64,000 nucleotides of DNA from Streptomyces xanthophaeus. Lineage in GTDB: Bacteria; Actinomycetota; Actinomycetes; Streptomycetales; Streptomycetaceae. The notes under the pieces were generated by a model that did not search any database, was not told the DNA's origin, and saw only the letters and a list, made by a program, of their open reading frames with translations. The stretch covers positions 5,342,501-5,406,500 of the forward strand of contig NZ_CP076543.1 in the NCBI RefSeq assembly GCF_030440515.1, given 5' to 3'. Both the position numbers and the translations under genes were made by a program. Of this stretch, positions 25,589 through 34,754 are shown in pieces. The number at the start of each line of letters is the position of its first letter. The stretch's first letter is position 1.

Positions 25589-28147
25589 TTAGTTGGCGGC
25601 CGTCGCGTCGCAAGCCTGGGCGCGCAGGGCCCGGGCCAGGTCGTCGCGGGACTCCAGTACCAGGCGGCGAAGGGCCGGAGCCGCATCGGCGTGCGCGGCG
25701 AGCCACGCGTCGGTGGCCTCCAGGGTGACGGAGTCACTTTGCAGCGACGGGTACAGCCCCTTCACCACGTCCATCGCGATCTGGATCGACCGGTCCGCCC
25801 ACACCCGTTCGATCACCTCGAAGTAGCGCCCCGCGTAGGCCGCCAGCAGGCCCCGCTGCGAGGACTGCTGCATGCCCGCGATCGTCGCCTCGACCAGCGC
25901 GTTGGACAGCGCGTCCGATTCGACCACCGCCGCCCACGCCTGGTCCTTCACCGCCTGCGAGGGCCGCGCCGCCAGGCACCGCACCTGGTGCCGCTTGCCC
26001 GAGGCCGTGTCGTCGCGCGCCAGTTCGGCGGCGAGCACGGTCTCGTCCACCGCCCCGTGCGCGGCCAGCGGCAGCAGGAAGTCCCAGCGCAGCTCCTGGT
26101 CCACGTCCAGACCGTCGATCCGCGCCGAACCCTCCAGCAGCCCGAGCAGCAGCTGGAAGTCGCCCTCCGTCGCCGCGCCCGCCGCGAAGAAGCGGGCCCA
26201 GGTCAGCTGGTGCTCCGACCCGGGCGCCGCGAGCCGCAGCTCGTGCAGCGCACCCGCCGCCAGCTCCCGGCCGCCCTGCTCGCGCCAGGCGGGCGCCGCG
26301 TAGTGGGTGACCGAGGTCAGGGCCTGCGCGTGCAGCATCTGCAGGACGCCGACGTCCGTCTCCCGGCCCGCGTGCGTGAGGACCAGCGACACGAAGTCGC
26401 GCGCCGGCATCAGGCCGTCACGCGTCAGGTTCCACAGCGCCGACCAGCTCAGCGCCCGCGCGAGCGGGTCCGTCAGGTCGCCGAGGTGGGCCCGCAGGGT
26501 CTCCAGGGAGCCCTCGTCGAAGCGGATCTTGCAGTAGGTGAGGTCCTCGTCGTTGACCAGGACCAGGTCGGGCCGGTCCGTGCCCGCGAGCTCCGTGACC
26601 ACCGTCCGCGCGCCCGACACGTCCGCGTCGGCCCGCGCGTAGCGGACCAGGGTCCCGTCGGACTCCAGCCGGTACAGACCCACCGCGACCCGGTGCGGGC
26701 GCAGCTCGTCGCCCTCCTGCACGACGGCCAGTTCCGTCACGCGGCCGCCCGCGTCGTAGGTGATCACCGGGGTCAGCGCGTTCACCCCGGCGGTCTGCAG
26801 CCAGGCCCGCGACCAGGTCGCCATGTCCCGCCCGGAGACCTCGGCGAGCACCGACAGCAGGTCGTCGAGGGTGGTGTTCCCGTAGGCGTTGGCCTTGAAG
26901 TAGCGCCGCGCGCCCTCCAGGAAGGCCTCCCGGCCCACGTAGGCGACCAGCTGCTTGAGCACCGAGGCGCCCTTGGCGTAGGTGATGCCGTCGAAGTTCA
27001 GCTTGGCGTCCTCCAGGTCACGGATGTCGGCCGTGATCGGGTGCGTGGACGGCAGTTGGTCGGCCCGGTAGGCCCACGACTTGCGGCGGTTGGCGAAGGT
27101 GATCCACGCCTGGTCGAAGCGGGTGGCCTCGACCAGCCCGAAGGAGCCCATGAAGTCGGCGAAGGACTCCTTCAGCCACAGGTCGTCCCACCACTTCATG
27201 GTGACCAGGTCGCCGAACCACATGTGCGCCATCTCGTGCAGGATGACGTTCGCGCGCGCCTCGTACGAGGCCTGCGTGACCTTGCCGCGGAAGATGTACT
27301 CCTCGCGGAAGGTCACCATCCCCGGGTTCTCCATCGCGCCCAGGTTGTACTCCGGCACGAAGGCCTGGTCGTACTTCCCGAAGGGGTAGGGGTAGTCGAA
27401 GATCTCGTGGAAGAGGTCGAAGCCCTGCTTGGTGACGAGGAAGACGTCGTCCGCGTCGAAGTGCTTCGCCAGCCCCTTGCGGCACATCGCGCCCAGCGGG
27501 ATGGTCAGGTCCCCGCGCGTGTAGGAGTCCGTCACGTAGTGGTAGGGGCCCGCGACCACGCACGTGATGTACGTGGAGATCGGCGCGGTCTCCGCGAACC
27601 GCCAGACGCCCGCCTCGCGGGACTCCTCCGCGCCGTTGCTCCACACCTGCCAGCCCTCGGGAGCGGTCACCTCGAAGCGGTAGGGGGCCTTCAGGTCGGG
27701 CTGCTCGAAGTTCGCGTACACCCGCCGCGCGTCGGCCGGCTCGTACTGGGTGTAGAGGTAGACCTCGCCGTCCTCCGGGTCCACGAAGCGGTGCAGGCCC
27801 TCGCCGGTCCGGCTGTACGCGCAGTTCGCGTCGACCACGAGGACGTTCTCGGTGGCCAGGCCGTCGAGGGAGATCCGGGCGCCGTCGAAGACGGCGGCCA
27901 CGTCCAGCGCGCGCCCGTTCAGGGTCACGGCGTTCACCGAGGGTGCGATCAGGTCCGCGAAGGTGGAAGCGCCGTCACCCGCCGCCCGGAAGCGGATCGT
28001 CGTCACCGAGCGGAAGGTCCGCGGACCCTCGGCCGGTTCGGCCTCGTCCACCGCGGACCGGATGTCGAGGACCACCTCGTACCCGTCGACGGACAGCAGC
28101 TCGGCCCGCTCGCGGGCCTCGTCGCGGGACAGATTCTCACCGGGCAC
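25589..28147 (-). CDS. pepN: Aminopeptidase N, M1 family (second paralogue)
   Basis: An 852-residue M1 zinc aminopeptidase, colinear with the 13145-15730 protein from the first residues (VPGENLSRDEARERAELL against VPGTNLTREEAQQRAKLL). The GAMEN motif, HEMAHMW at 304-310 and the zinc-ligand Glu327 (KES rather than NES) are all present, so it should be active. The start is GTG 28147, with GAAGGAG five bases upstream; the GTG at 28153 lies within that site. Two complete paralogues 10 kb apart suggest an old duplication with divided substrate preference. Confidence 0.93.
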   Translation of the reverse strand: MPGENLSRDEARERAELLSVDGYEVVLDIRSAVDEAEPAEGPRTFRSVTTIRFRAAGDGASTFADLIAPSVNAVTLNGRALDVAAVFDGARISLDGLATENVLVVDANCAYSRTGEGLHRFVDPEDGEVYLYTQYEPADARRVYANFEQPDLKAPYRFEVTAPEGWQVWSNGAEESREAGVWRFAETAPISTYITCVVAGPYHYVTDSYTRGDLTIPLGAMCRKGLAKHFDADDVFLVTKQGFDLFHEIFDYPYPFGKYDQAFVPEYNLGAMENPGMVTFREEYIFRGKVTQASYEARANVILHEMAHMWFGDLVTMKWWDDLWLKESFADFMGSFGLVEATRFDQAWITFANRRKSWAYRADQLPSTHPITADIRDLEDAKLNFDGITYAKGASVLKQLVAYVGREAFLEGARRYFKANAYGNTTLDDLLSVLAEVSGRDMATWSRAWLQTAGVNALTPVITYDAGGRVTELAVVQEGDELRPHRVAVGLYRLESDGTLVRYARADADVSGARTVVTELAGTDRPDLVLVNDEDLTYCKIRFDEGSLETLRAHLGDLTDPLARALSWSALWNLTRDGLMPARDFVSLVLTHAGRETDVGVLQMLHAQALTSVTHYAAPAWREQGGRELAAGALHELRLAAPGSEHQLTWARFFAAGAATEGDFQLLLGLLEGSARIDGLDVDQELRWDFLLPLAAHGAVDETVLAAELARDDTASGKRHQVRCLAARPSQAVKDQAWAAVVESDALSNALVEATIAGMQQSSQRGLLAAYAGRYFEVIERVWADRSIQIAMDVVKGLYPSLQSDSVTLEATDAWLAAHADAAPALRRLVLESRDDLARALRAQACDATAAN

Positions 28148-28286
28148 GTGCACTCCTTCGTGCGTGATCGCGTTCTTGTGTCGAATCCTCGCACGAGGGA
28201 ATGCGCGTCACCCGGTACTGGTTGGTGACGGGGAACGTGAGCCCAGTGATGCCCTTTTGCGACCCATGCCGAGACTGAGGAGAGAC

Positions 28287-28931
28287 ATGACCGACACCCA
28301 GGTGCGCGAGAAGACCCCGGTCGACTTCTGGTTCGACCCGCTCTGCCCTTGGGCCTGGATGACGTCCCGCTGGATGGTCGAGGTCGAGAAGGTCCGCGAC
28401 GTCGAGGTCCGCTGGCACGTGATGAGCCTCGCGGTGCTCAACGAGAACAAGCTCGACGAGCTGCCCGAGACCTACCGCGAGCTGCTCGGCCCCAAGGGCT
28501 GGGCCCCGGTGCGCGTGGTGATAGCGGCCCAGCAGAAGCATGGTGAGGAAGTCACCGGCAAGCTCTACACCGCGCTCGGAACCCGCATCCACAACGACGA
28601 GAAGGGCCCGACCCGCGAGGTGATCGCCGAGGCGCTGGCCGAGGTCGGCCTGCCGGCCGAGCTGCTCGCGTACGCCGACTCGGACGAGTACGACGAGGTG
28701 CTGCGGGCCTCGCACAACGACGGGATAGACCGGGTGGGCCAGGAGGTCGGCACCCCGGTGATCTCCGTTCCGGGCGCCGAGGGCGATGTGGCCTTCTTCG
28801 GTCCGGTCGTCACCCCGACCCCGCGCGGCGACGCGGCCGCCCGGCTCTGGGACGGCACTCTGCTCGTCGCCTCGACCCCGGGCTTCTACGAGATCAAGCG
28901 CACGCGTACCGAAGGTCCCCGCTTCGACTGA
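28287..28931 (+). CDS. DsbA-fold, Rv2466c-family mycothiol-dependent reductase-like protein
   Basis: A 214-residue thioredoxin-fold protein with the long helical insertion of DsbA/FrnE-type proteins. By family it resembles the mycobacterial mycothiol-dependent nitroreductase Rv2466c. The active-site region is FWFDPLCPWAWMTSRW: the motif here is C-P-W-A, so only the first Cys of the usual CPWC pair is kept. The cis-Pro loop is GTPVISVPG. It may act by a monothiol mechanism with mycothiol. The ATG has GAGGAG five bases upstream. Monocistronic, divergent from pepN. Confidence 0.82.
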   Translation: MTDTQVREKTPVDFWFDPLCPWAWMTSRWMVEVEKVRDVEVRWHVMSLAVLNENKLDELPETYRELLGPKGWAPVRVVIAAQQKHGEEVTGKLYTALGTRIHNDEKGPTREVIAEALAEVGLPAELLAYADSDEYDEVLRASHNDGIDRVGQEVGTPVISVPGAEGDVAFFGPVVTPTPRGDAAARLWDGTLLVASTPGFYEIKRTRTEGPRFD

Positions 28932-29058
28932 ACGATCCCCGCAGTGGCGGGGACCAAGGCATCAAACGCACGCGCCCCAAGGGCCCGTCCGGGTCATCCC
29001 CGCCGTATCGGGGAACATGACCGATCAACGAGTCGGCCCCGGACGGGGTCACGCACAG

Positions 29059-29093
29059 AAGACCCCCGTGAGTCACGTCCTCACGGGGGTCTT
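29059..29093. terminator. Terminator between convergent reductase and sodF genes
   Basis: Thirteen-bp perfect stem AAGACCCCCGTGA / TCACGGGGGTCTT with a nine-base loop. The gap between the two genes (28932-29162) holds no other feature I can support. Confidence 0.8.
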
Positions 29094-29162
29094 CCGTTCG
29101 ACACGCCCGCCGGTGAAGGTTGAGAAGACGATCACGAGGCGGACGGGCTGGTGGTGCTGCGA

Positions 29163-29819
29163 TCAGCCCTTGGCGGGGATCAGCAGCGGGGTGTTCGCCT
29201 TGGCGTCGGCGTAGCGCTTGGACACGTCCTGCCAGTTGACGACGTTCCACATCGCCTCGATGAAGTCCACCTTCTGGTTCTTGTACTGAAGGTAGAAGGC
29301 ATGCTCCCAGGCGTCGAAGACCAGGATCGGCGTGCTGGCGACGCCCACGTTGCCCTGGTGGTCGTAGACCTGCTCGACGACCAGGCGGCCGCTGACCGGC
29401 TCGTACGCGAGCACGCCCCAGCCGGAGCCCTGGGTGGCGGAGGACGCGAAGGTCAGCTGCTTCTTGAACTTCGCGAAGGAGCCGAAGGACTCGGTGATCG
29501 CGTCGGCCAGGTCGCCCAGGCCGTCGGCCGCGGTGGGCTCGCCGCCGCCCTCGCCGGTCTTCGGGCTGGCCATGTTGTGCCAGTAGATGCTGTGCAGGAT
29601 GTGGCCGGAGAGGTGGAACGCGAGGTTCTTCTCGAGGCCGTTGAGGGCGCCCCAGTTCTCCTTGTCGCGCGCCTCCGCCAGCTGCTCCAGCGTGTTGTTG
29701 GCGCCCGTGACGTAGGCCGCGTGGTGCTTGTCGTGGTGCAGCTCGATGATCTGCGGGTTGATCACCGGCTCCAGCGCCGCGTAGTCGTACGGAAGCTCAG
29801 GAAGCGTGTAGATGGCCAT
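29163..29819 (-). CDS. sodF: Iron (Fe/Mn-type) superoxide dismutase
   Basis: Dismutes superoxide in the cytosol. The 218-residue protein has the Fe/Mn-SOD fold with ligands His28 (ELHHDKHH), the His of HLSGHILHS, and Asp/His of [15 protein letters not shown]. The core motif [12 protein letters not shown] fits the Fe-type of Streptomyces, although metal choice cannot be proven here. A well-formed Nur box lies 38-54 bases before the start, implying that nickel represses this gene while a nickel SOD, encoded elsewhere, takes over. Confidence 0.93.
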   Translation of the reverse strand: MAIYTLPELPYDYAALEPVINPQIIELHHDKHHAAYVTGANNTLEQLAEARDKENWGALNGLEKNLAFHLSGHILHSIYWHNMASPKTGEGGGEPTAADGLGDLADAITESFGSFAKFKKQLTFASSATQGSGWGVLAYEPVSGRLVVEQVYDHQGNVGVASTPILVFDAWEHAFYLQYKNQKVDFIEAMWNVVNWQDVSKRYADAKANTPLLIPAKG

Positions 29820-29856
29820 GCGTGTTATCCGGTCCCCTCAGCGTGCCAATCGCTTA

Positions 29857-29873
29857 TTGCAATTAATGCGCAA
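29857..29873 (-). promoter_or_regulatory. Nur box upstream of sodF
   Basis: On the minus strand: TTGCGC-ATTAA-TTGCAA. This matches the tTGCaa-N5-ttGCAA consensus known for the Streptomyces nickel-responsive repressor Nur, with two deviations in the left half. It sits where it would overlap the sodF promoter. Confidence 0.75.
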
Positions 29874-29945
29874 CTGCACGCTAGCAGTATCTATTCCTCT
29901 CCTCACGTAAGGGTTGCCTCCCTTGTCGGGACCTCCGGAACGCCG

Positions 29946-29981
29946 GAGGCCGGGCCCATGCGATCGCATGGGCCCGGCCTC
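29946..29981. terminator. Perfect 36-bp palindrome, terminator
   Basis: GAGGCCGGGCCCATGCGA followed by its exact reverse complement. It lies 24 bases beyond the stop of the first amino-acid permease gene. Confidence 0.75.
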
Positions 29982-30004
29982 TGACGTTTCGTCCGGTGCG
30001 GGTG

Positions 30005-31414
30005 TCACGCCGCTGCGCGCGCCGCCGCGGCCCGGCGCTGCACGACGTAGCCGGTCGCCGCGAGGGCGACGGTCAGCCCGCCGGTGAAGACCACCTGGAC
30101 CCGCGTGTCCTCGCCGAGGGCCATCAGCACCAGGACCCCGGCCACCCCGGCCAGCGCCACCCAGGTCAGATAGGGGAAGCCCCACATCTTCACGACCAGC
30201 TTCCCGGGCGCCTCGCGCTCCAGCCGGCGGCGCAGCACGAACTGCGAGACGGCGATGAAGCCCCAGACGATGAGGATGACCCCGCCCACCATGTTCAGCA
30301 GCCAGGCGAACAGGGTGTCCGGATACCAGTAGGACAGCAGGACGGTGACGAAGCCGAAGCCGCAGGAGGCGAGGACCGCCCGGCGCGGCACCCCGCCGGA
30401 GACCTTGCCCAGCGCCCTGGGGCCCTGGCCGCGGGAGACGAGGGAGTAGGCCATGCGCGAGGAGCCGTAGATGTTGGCGTTCATCGCGGACATCAGGGCG
30501 ATCAGGATGACCACGTTCATGATCTCGCCGGCTGCCGGGATGCCCAGGCGGTCCAGGGTCGCGGCGTACGGCCCGTCCGCCGTGACGGCCGGGTCGTTCC
30601 ACGGCAGGAGGGTGACGATGACCAGCATGGAGCCCACGTAGACGATCGCGATCCGCCACATGGTGGTCCGCACGGCCCTGGCCACGCCCCTGACCGGGTC
30701 CTCGGACTCGGCTGCCGCGATGGTCACCGTCTCCAGTCCGCCGTACGCGACGACCGAGGCCAGCAGTCCGACCAGCAGGCCGTCCACACCGTGGGGCAGG
30801 AGGCCGCCGACGTGCAGCAGGTTGGCGGAGCCGGGGGAGGAGGTGCCGGGCAGCAGGCCGAGCACGGCCAGCACGCCCAGGCCCAGGAAGAGCGCGATCG
30901 CGCCGATCTTGAGGGCGGCGAACCAGAATTCGAACTCGCCGAAGTTCGAGACGGCGGCGAGGTTGGAGCCGCAGAACACCGCCATGAAGACCAGCACCCA
31001 CATCCAGGAGGGGGTGCCCGGGAACCAGCCGGTCATGATGTGCGCCGCGCCGATGGCCTCGATGGCCACGCCCACGCAGAGCAGGGTCCAGAACATCCAG
31101 CCGGCGGTGAATCCGGCCCAGGAGCCGATCGCCCGCTCCGCGTGGACCGAGAAGGACCCGGAGGCGGGGTCGGCGGCGGACATCTCGCCGAGCATCCGCA
31201 TCACGAACATCACGAGCAGCCCGGACGCGGCGTACGCGAGGACGATCGAGGGACCGGCGGCGGCGATGCCGGCGCCCGAGCCGACGAAGAGTCCGGCGCC
31301 GATGACGCCGCCGAGGGCGATCATCGAGAGGTGGCGCTGCTTGAGTCCGTTGCCGAGGGGTGATCCGGTGCCGGTCTGCGGTGCTTCGGGGGGTGTGAGG
31401 GTGCTCTGGCTCAT
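30005..31414 (-). CDS. APC-family amino-acid permease 1
   Basis: A 469-residue, 12-helix amino acid:proton symporter of the AAT/GABA-permease group. The helix-1 signature is LKQRHLSMIALGGVIGAGLFVGSG, and helix 3 carries GSFSVHAERAIGSWAGFTAGW. The family loop NFGEFEFWFAALKIGAIALF and the helix-8 motif NANIYGSSRMAYSL are also present. The exact substrate is not readable. No Shine-Dalgarno precedes the ATG; CAGACT seven bases upstream hints at leaderless initiation. It is one of three close paralogues within 6 kb. Confidence 0.9.
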   Translation of the reverse strand: MSQSTLTPPEAPQTGTGSPLGNGLKQRHLSMIALGGVIGAGLFVGSGAGIAAAGPSIVLAYAASGLLVMFVMRMLGEMSAADPASGSFSVHAERAIGSWAGFTAGWMFWTLLCVGVAIEAIGAAHIMTGWFPGTPSWMWVLVFMAVFCGSNLAAVSNFGEFEFWFAALKIGAIALFLGLGVLAVLGLLPGTSSPGSANLLHVGGLLPHGVDGLLVGLLASVVAYGGLETVTIAAAESEDPVRGVARAVRTTMWRIAIVYVGSMLVIVTLLPWNDPAVTADGPYAATLDRLGIPAAGEIMNVVILIALMSAMNANIYGSSRMAYSLVSRGQGPRALGKVSGGVPRRAVLASCGFGFVTVLLSYWYPDTLFAWLLNMVGGVILIVWGFIAVSQFVLRRRLEREAPGKLVVKMWGFPYLTWVALAGVAGVLVLMALGEDTRVQVVFTGGLTVALAATGYVVQRRAAAARAAA

Positions 31415-31571
31415 TTGCGCCAGTCTGCCGAGTGTCCGATCGCCGGACGTTCGATGTCCGATATTCGGACGACGGCTTCACGGTTCGTGATCATCCCCGT
31501 ACGCTCACGGCGACGCCGCAGCCGCCGGATGCACCGGATACGGCGGACGTACCGGATCGAGGGGGCAGCCG

Positions 31572-32354
31572 ATGGGCCGGACCGTGACAGGACTTCGCAG
31601 CACCGGCCGGGGCGTACTCGTCACCGGCGCCTCCCGGGGGATCGGCCGGGCGATCGCGGCCGCCTTCGCCAGGCAGGGCGACCGGGTCGCCGTCCACTGC
31701 TCCGCCCGGCGGGCGGACGCGGAGGAGACCCTCACCTCGCTGGAGGGGGAGGGGCACGTACTGGTCGCCGCGGACCTCGGCGACCCGGCCCGCGTCGAGG
31801 CCCTGGCGGCCGAGGCGGAGGAGGCGCTCGGCGGCGTGGACGTCCTGGTCAACAACGCCGCCGTCATGGTCCCCCACCCGCTGCCGGACACCTCGTACGA
31901 GGGCTGGCAGGAGGCCTGGCGGCGGACCGCCGACGTGAACCTCTTCGGCTCCGCCAACCTGAGCTACTGCGTCGCACGCCGCATGATCGAAGCGGGACGC
32001 GAGGGACGCATCGTCAACATCGGCTCGCGCGGCGCCTTCCGGGGCGAGCCCGACCACCCCGCCTACGGCGCGACCAAGGCCGCGGTCCACGCCCTGGGCC
32101 AGTCCCTCGCCGTGTCCCTCGCCCCGCACGGCATCGCCGTCGCCTCCGTCGCACCCGGCTTCGTCGCCACCGAACGGGTCGCCGGCCGGCTGGAGGGGCC
32201 CGAGGGCGCCGGCATCCGGGCGCAGAGCCCCTTCGGCCGGGTCGCGGACCCGGACGAGATCGCCTCCGCCGTGCTCTACCTGGCCTCCCCCGAGGCCGTC
32301 TGGAGCTCGGGCACGGTCCTCGACGTCAACGGGGCCTCCTACCTGCGCACCTGA
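31572..32354 (+). CDS. Short-chain dehydrogenase/reductase (SDR)
   Basis: A 260-residue classical SDR using NAD(P). It has the cofactor motif VTGASRGIGRAIAAAFARQG, then VNNAAVMVP, catalytic Ser in NIGSRGAF and Tyr165-x3-Lys169 (YGATK), and the C-terminal SGTVLDVNGASYLRT. The substrate is unknown. The Arg/His pattern after the first strand (VHCSARRADAEET) could favour NADPH. It is divergent from permease 1 and convergent with permease 2, so its job cannot be inferred from an operon. Confidence 0.9.
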   Translation: MGRTVTGLRSTGRGVLVTGASRGIGRAIAAAFARQGDRVAVHCSARRADAEETLTSLEGEGHVLVAADLGDPARVEALAAEAEEALGGVDVLVNNAAVMVPHPLPDTSYEGWQEAWRRTADVNLFGSANLSYCVARRMIEAGREGRIVNIGSRGAFRGEPDHPAYGATKAAVHALGQSLAVSLAPHGIAVASVAPGFVATERVAGRLEGPEGAGIRAQSPFGRVADPDEIASAVLYLASPEAVWSSGTVLDVNGASYLRT

Positions 32355-32358
32355 GAAG

Positions 32359-32394
32359 AGGGGGCCCTGCGCGCCGCGGCACGCAGGGCCCCCT
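32359..32394. terminator. Terminator between SDR and permease 2
   Basis: Thirteen-bp stem AGGGGGCCCTGCG / CGCAGGGCCCCCT with a ten-base loop, five bases after the SDR stop. Confidence 0.8.
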
Positions 32395-32408
32395 TCCCCG
32401 GCTCCTCG

Positions 32409-33806
32409 TCAGGCCTTGCGGGCCCTCAGCTCGCGGATCCCCGCCACGGCGAGGACCAGCGCGGCCGCACCCGAGGACCACAGCAGCTGGGGCCGCGCGG
32501 AATCGTCGAACAGCATCAGGACCAGCACCGCCGCCATCCCGAGCAGCGCCGCCCAGGTCGCGTACGGGAACAGCCACATCGGCAGGGTCAGCCGCTCGGG
32601 CATGTCCCGCTCGATCCGGCGGCGCAGCTTCAGCTGCGAGACGGCGATCAGCGCCCACACGAACAGCAGCACCGCGCCGACCGCGTTGAGCATGTACAGG
32701 AAGATCGTGTCCGGCCACAGCAGGTTGAGCACCACCGACACGAAGCCGAAGGCCACCGAGGCGAACACCGCCCGGCGCGGCACCCCGCCGCCCGAGACCT
32801 TCAGCAGCGCCTGCGGCGCCTCACGGCGCTCGGCCAGCGAGAACACCATGCGCGAGGATCCGTACAGGTTCGCGTTCAGCGCCGACAGCAGCGCCACGAA
32901 CACCACGATGTTCATGATCTGGCCGGCCGCCGGGATGCCGATCGAGTCGAGCACCGCGACGTAGGGGCTCTCGCCCGGCTTCAGCGAGTCCCACGGCAGC
33001 AGGGTCACGATGACCACCATCGAGCCGACGTAGAAGAAGAGGATGCGCCACACCGCGCTGCGCACCGCCCGGGACACCGACCGCGCCGGGTCGTCCGACT
33101 CGGCGGCGGCGATGGTGACGACCTCCAGGCCGCCGAAGGCGAAGATGACGGCGAGCATGCCCGCGACCACCCCGCCGAAGCCCTCGGGGAAGAAGCCGCC
33201 CCGGCCCGTGAGGTTGGCCATGCCGACCGGTTCGGTGTCCGGGAGCAGACCGAAGACCGCGAGGGTGCCGAGGATCAGGAAGAGCACGATCGCGCCGACC
33301 TTGAGCGCGGCGAACCAGAACTCGAACTCGCCGAAGTTCTTCACGGCGGCCAGGTTGCTCACGGTGAAGACCACCATGAAGAGCAGCACCCAGACCCACT
33401 GGTCGACCGAGGGCACCCAGCCGTTCGCGATCTTCGCGGCGCCGGTGGCCTCCACGGCCAGCACCACGACCAGCAGGAACCAGTACAGCCAGCCCGCCGA
33501 GAAGCCGGCCCAGCGCCCGAGCGCCCGCTCCGCGTAGACGGAGAACGAGCCCGAGGCGGGCATCGCGGCCGACATCTCGCCCAGCGCCCGCATCACCAGC
33601 ATCGCGAGCACGCCCGCGAGCAGATAGGAGCAGATGATCGCGGGACCGGCGATGCCGATGCCGGCGCCGGAGCCGACGAAGAGCCCGGCGCCGATGACGC
33701 CGCCGAGACCCAGCATGGTCAGGTGACGCTGCTTGAGGCTGTGGCTGAGGGGTTCCGCGGGCAGGTCGCCCGTGGAGGGAGGTGCTTCTTCCAGGCGCTC
33801 ACGCAT
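32409..33806 (-). CDS. APC-family amino-acid permease 2
   Basis: A 465-residue paralogue of the 30005-31414 permease with the same landmarks: LKQRHLTMLGLGGVIGAGLF, GSFSVYAERALGRWAGFSAGW, NFGEFEFWFAALKVGAIVLF and NANLYGSSRMVFSL. Twelve helices are predicted. The ATG at 33806 lacks a clear ribosome site. The tandem arrangement with the other two permeases suggests expansion by duplication, each copy with its own transcription unit and terminator. Confidence 0.9.
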   Translation of the reverse strand: MRERLEEAPPSTGDLPAEPLSHSLKQRHLTMLGLGGVIGAGLFVGSGAGIGIAGPAIICSYLLAGVLAMLVMRALGEMSAAMPASGSFSVYAERALGRWAGFSAGWLYWFLLVVVLAVEATGAAKIANGWVPSVDQWVWVLLFMVVFTVSNLAAVKNFGEFEFWFAALKVGAIVLFLILGTLAVFGLLPDTEPVGMANLTGRGGFFPEGFGGVVAGMLAVIFAFGGLEVVTIAAAESDDPARSVSRAVRSAVWRILFFYVGSMVVIVTLLPWDSLKPGESPYVAVLDSIGIPAAGQIMNIVVFVALLSALNANLYGSSRMVFSLAERREAPQALLKVSGGGVPRRAVFASVAFGFVSVVLNLLWPDTIFLYMLNAVGAVLLFVWALIAVSQLKLRRRIERDMPERLTLPMWLFPYATWAALLGMAAVLVLMLFDDSARPQLLWSSGAAALVLAVAGIRELRARKA

Positions 33807-34093
33807 GAAGGGTGCTCGTACTCTCGTTCGGGCCCAGTGGCGGTGGGAGCCCCGCGTCAGAATTGGCGGGATCCTACAGTCTCACCGAGCGGCGGTCTTT
33901 CGTGCAAAACGGACGTGCTGTCCGATGTTCCTCGTGATGAGGATCACGCCGACCTCGGGTGTGGGGCATCGGGTTTGTGAAATCCCCACCAAAGGGGGGA
34001 GCGCGGCTTTGTCCCGGGCGGCGGTGGGGCGGTGGGGGAGCGCGCACTAGCGTCGGTGATCGTCCTGCCACCCCCACCCCGTGGAGCCTCCCG
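33807..34093. other. Divergent intergenic region between permease 2 and bioY
   Basis: A 287-base region without a supported gene. TAGCGT (34048-34053) could be the -10 box of bioY, giving a ~35-base leader. I find no recognisable biotin-repressor palindrome. Confidence 0.35.
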
Positions 34094-34678
34094 ATGAGCA
34101 CTGCCTCCGTCTCCCTCCGGCCCGGCGCCGTCCTCGCCGATCTGCTGCCCGCGAGCCGCGTCCGCGACATCGCGCTCGTCGTCGGCGGTGCTGCGCTCAC
34201 CGGGCTGGCCGCCCAGATCGCGGTTCCCGTTCCCGGCTCCCCGGTCCCCGTCACCGGTCAGACCTTCGCCGCACTGCTCGTCGGTACCGCGTTCGGTGCC
34301 CGTCGGGGCTTCCTCTCGCTGGCGCTGTACACCCTCGTCGGTATGGCGGGCGTGCCGTGGTTCGCGGGCGGGACCTCCGGCGCGGGCGGCGCCTCCTTCG
34401 GCTATGTGCTCGGCATGCTGCTCGCCGCCACCGTCGTCGGCGCCCTCGCGCGGCGCGGCGGCGACCGCTCGGTCCTGCGTACGGCGGGCCTGATGGTGCT
34501 GGGCTCGGCCGTGATCTACGCGGTGGGAGTGCCGTACCTGATGGCCGCCACCGGGATGTCCCTCGGCGTGGCCGTCGCGAAGGGCATGGTCCCGTTCCTG
34601 ATCGGCGACGCCCTCAAGGCCGCGCTGGCCATGGGCGCCCTGCCGGCCGTGTGGAAGCTGGCCGGCCGCCGCGGCTGA
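34094..34678 (+). CDS. bioY: BioY, substrate-binding subunit of a biotin ECF transporter
   Basis: A 194-residue, six-helix membrane protein that captures biotin. Family motifs are AAQIAVPVPGSPVPVTGQTFAALLVG, ARRGFLSLALYTLVGMAGVPWFAGG (helix 3 with the biotin-contact loop), SFGYVLGM and PFLIGDALKAALA. No EcfA/EcfT (BioM/BioN) genes are adjacent, so it either works alone, as reported for some solitary BioY proteins, or uses shared modules elsewhere. The ATG has GGAG eight bases upstream. A strong terminator follows it. Confidence 0.93.
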   Translation: MSTASVSLRPGAVLADLLPASRVRDIALVVGGAALTGLAAQIAVPVPGSPVPVTGQTFAALLVGTAFGARRGFLSLALYTLVGMAGVPWFAGGTSGAGGASFGYVLGMLLAATVVGALARRGGDRSVLRTAGLMVLGSAVIYAVGVPYLMAATGMSLGVAVAKGMVPFLIGDALKAALAMGALPAVWKLAGRRG

Positions 34679-34696
34679 GCACCCCCCCGATACGCA

Positions 34697-34737
34697 CCGG
34701 AGCCCGGCCCGCCTTGTGAAGGCGGGCCGGGCTCCGG
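34697..34737. terminator. Terminator between bioY and permease 3
   Basis: A 19-bp perfect stem (CCGGAGCCCGGCCCGCCTT and its complement) with a GTG loop between the convergent genes. Confidence 0.85.
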
Positions 34738-34754
34738 CGTACGTGCACGAGGGG

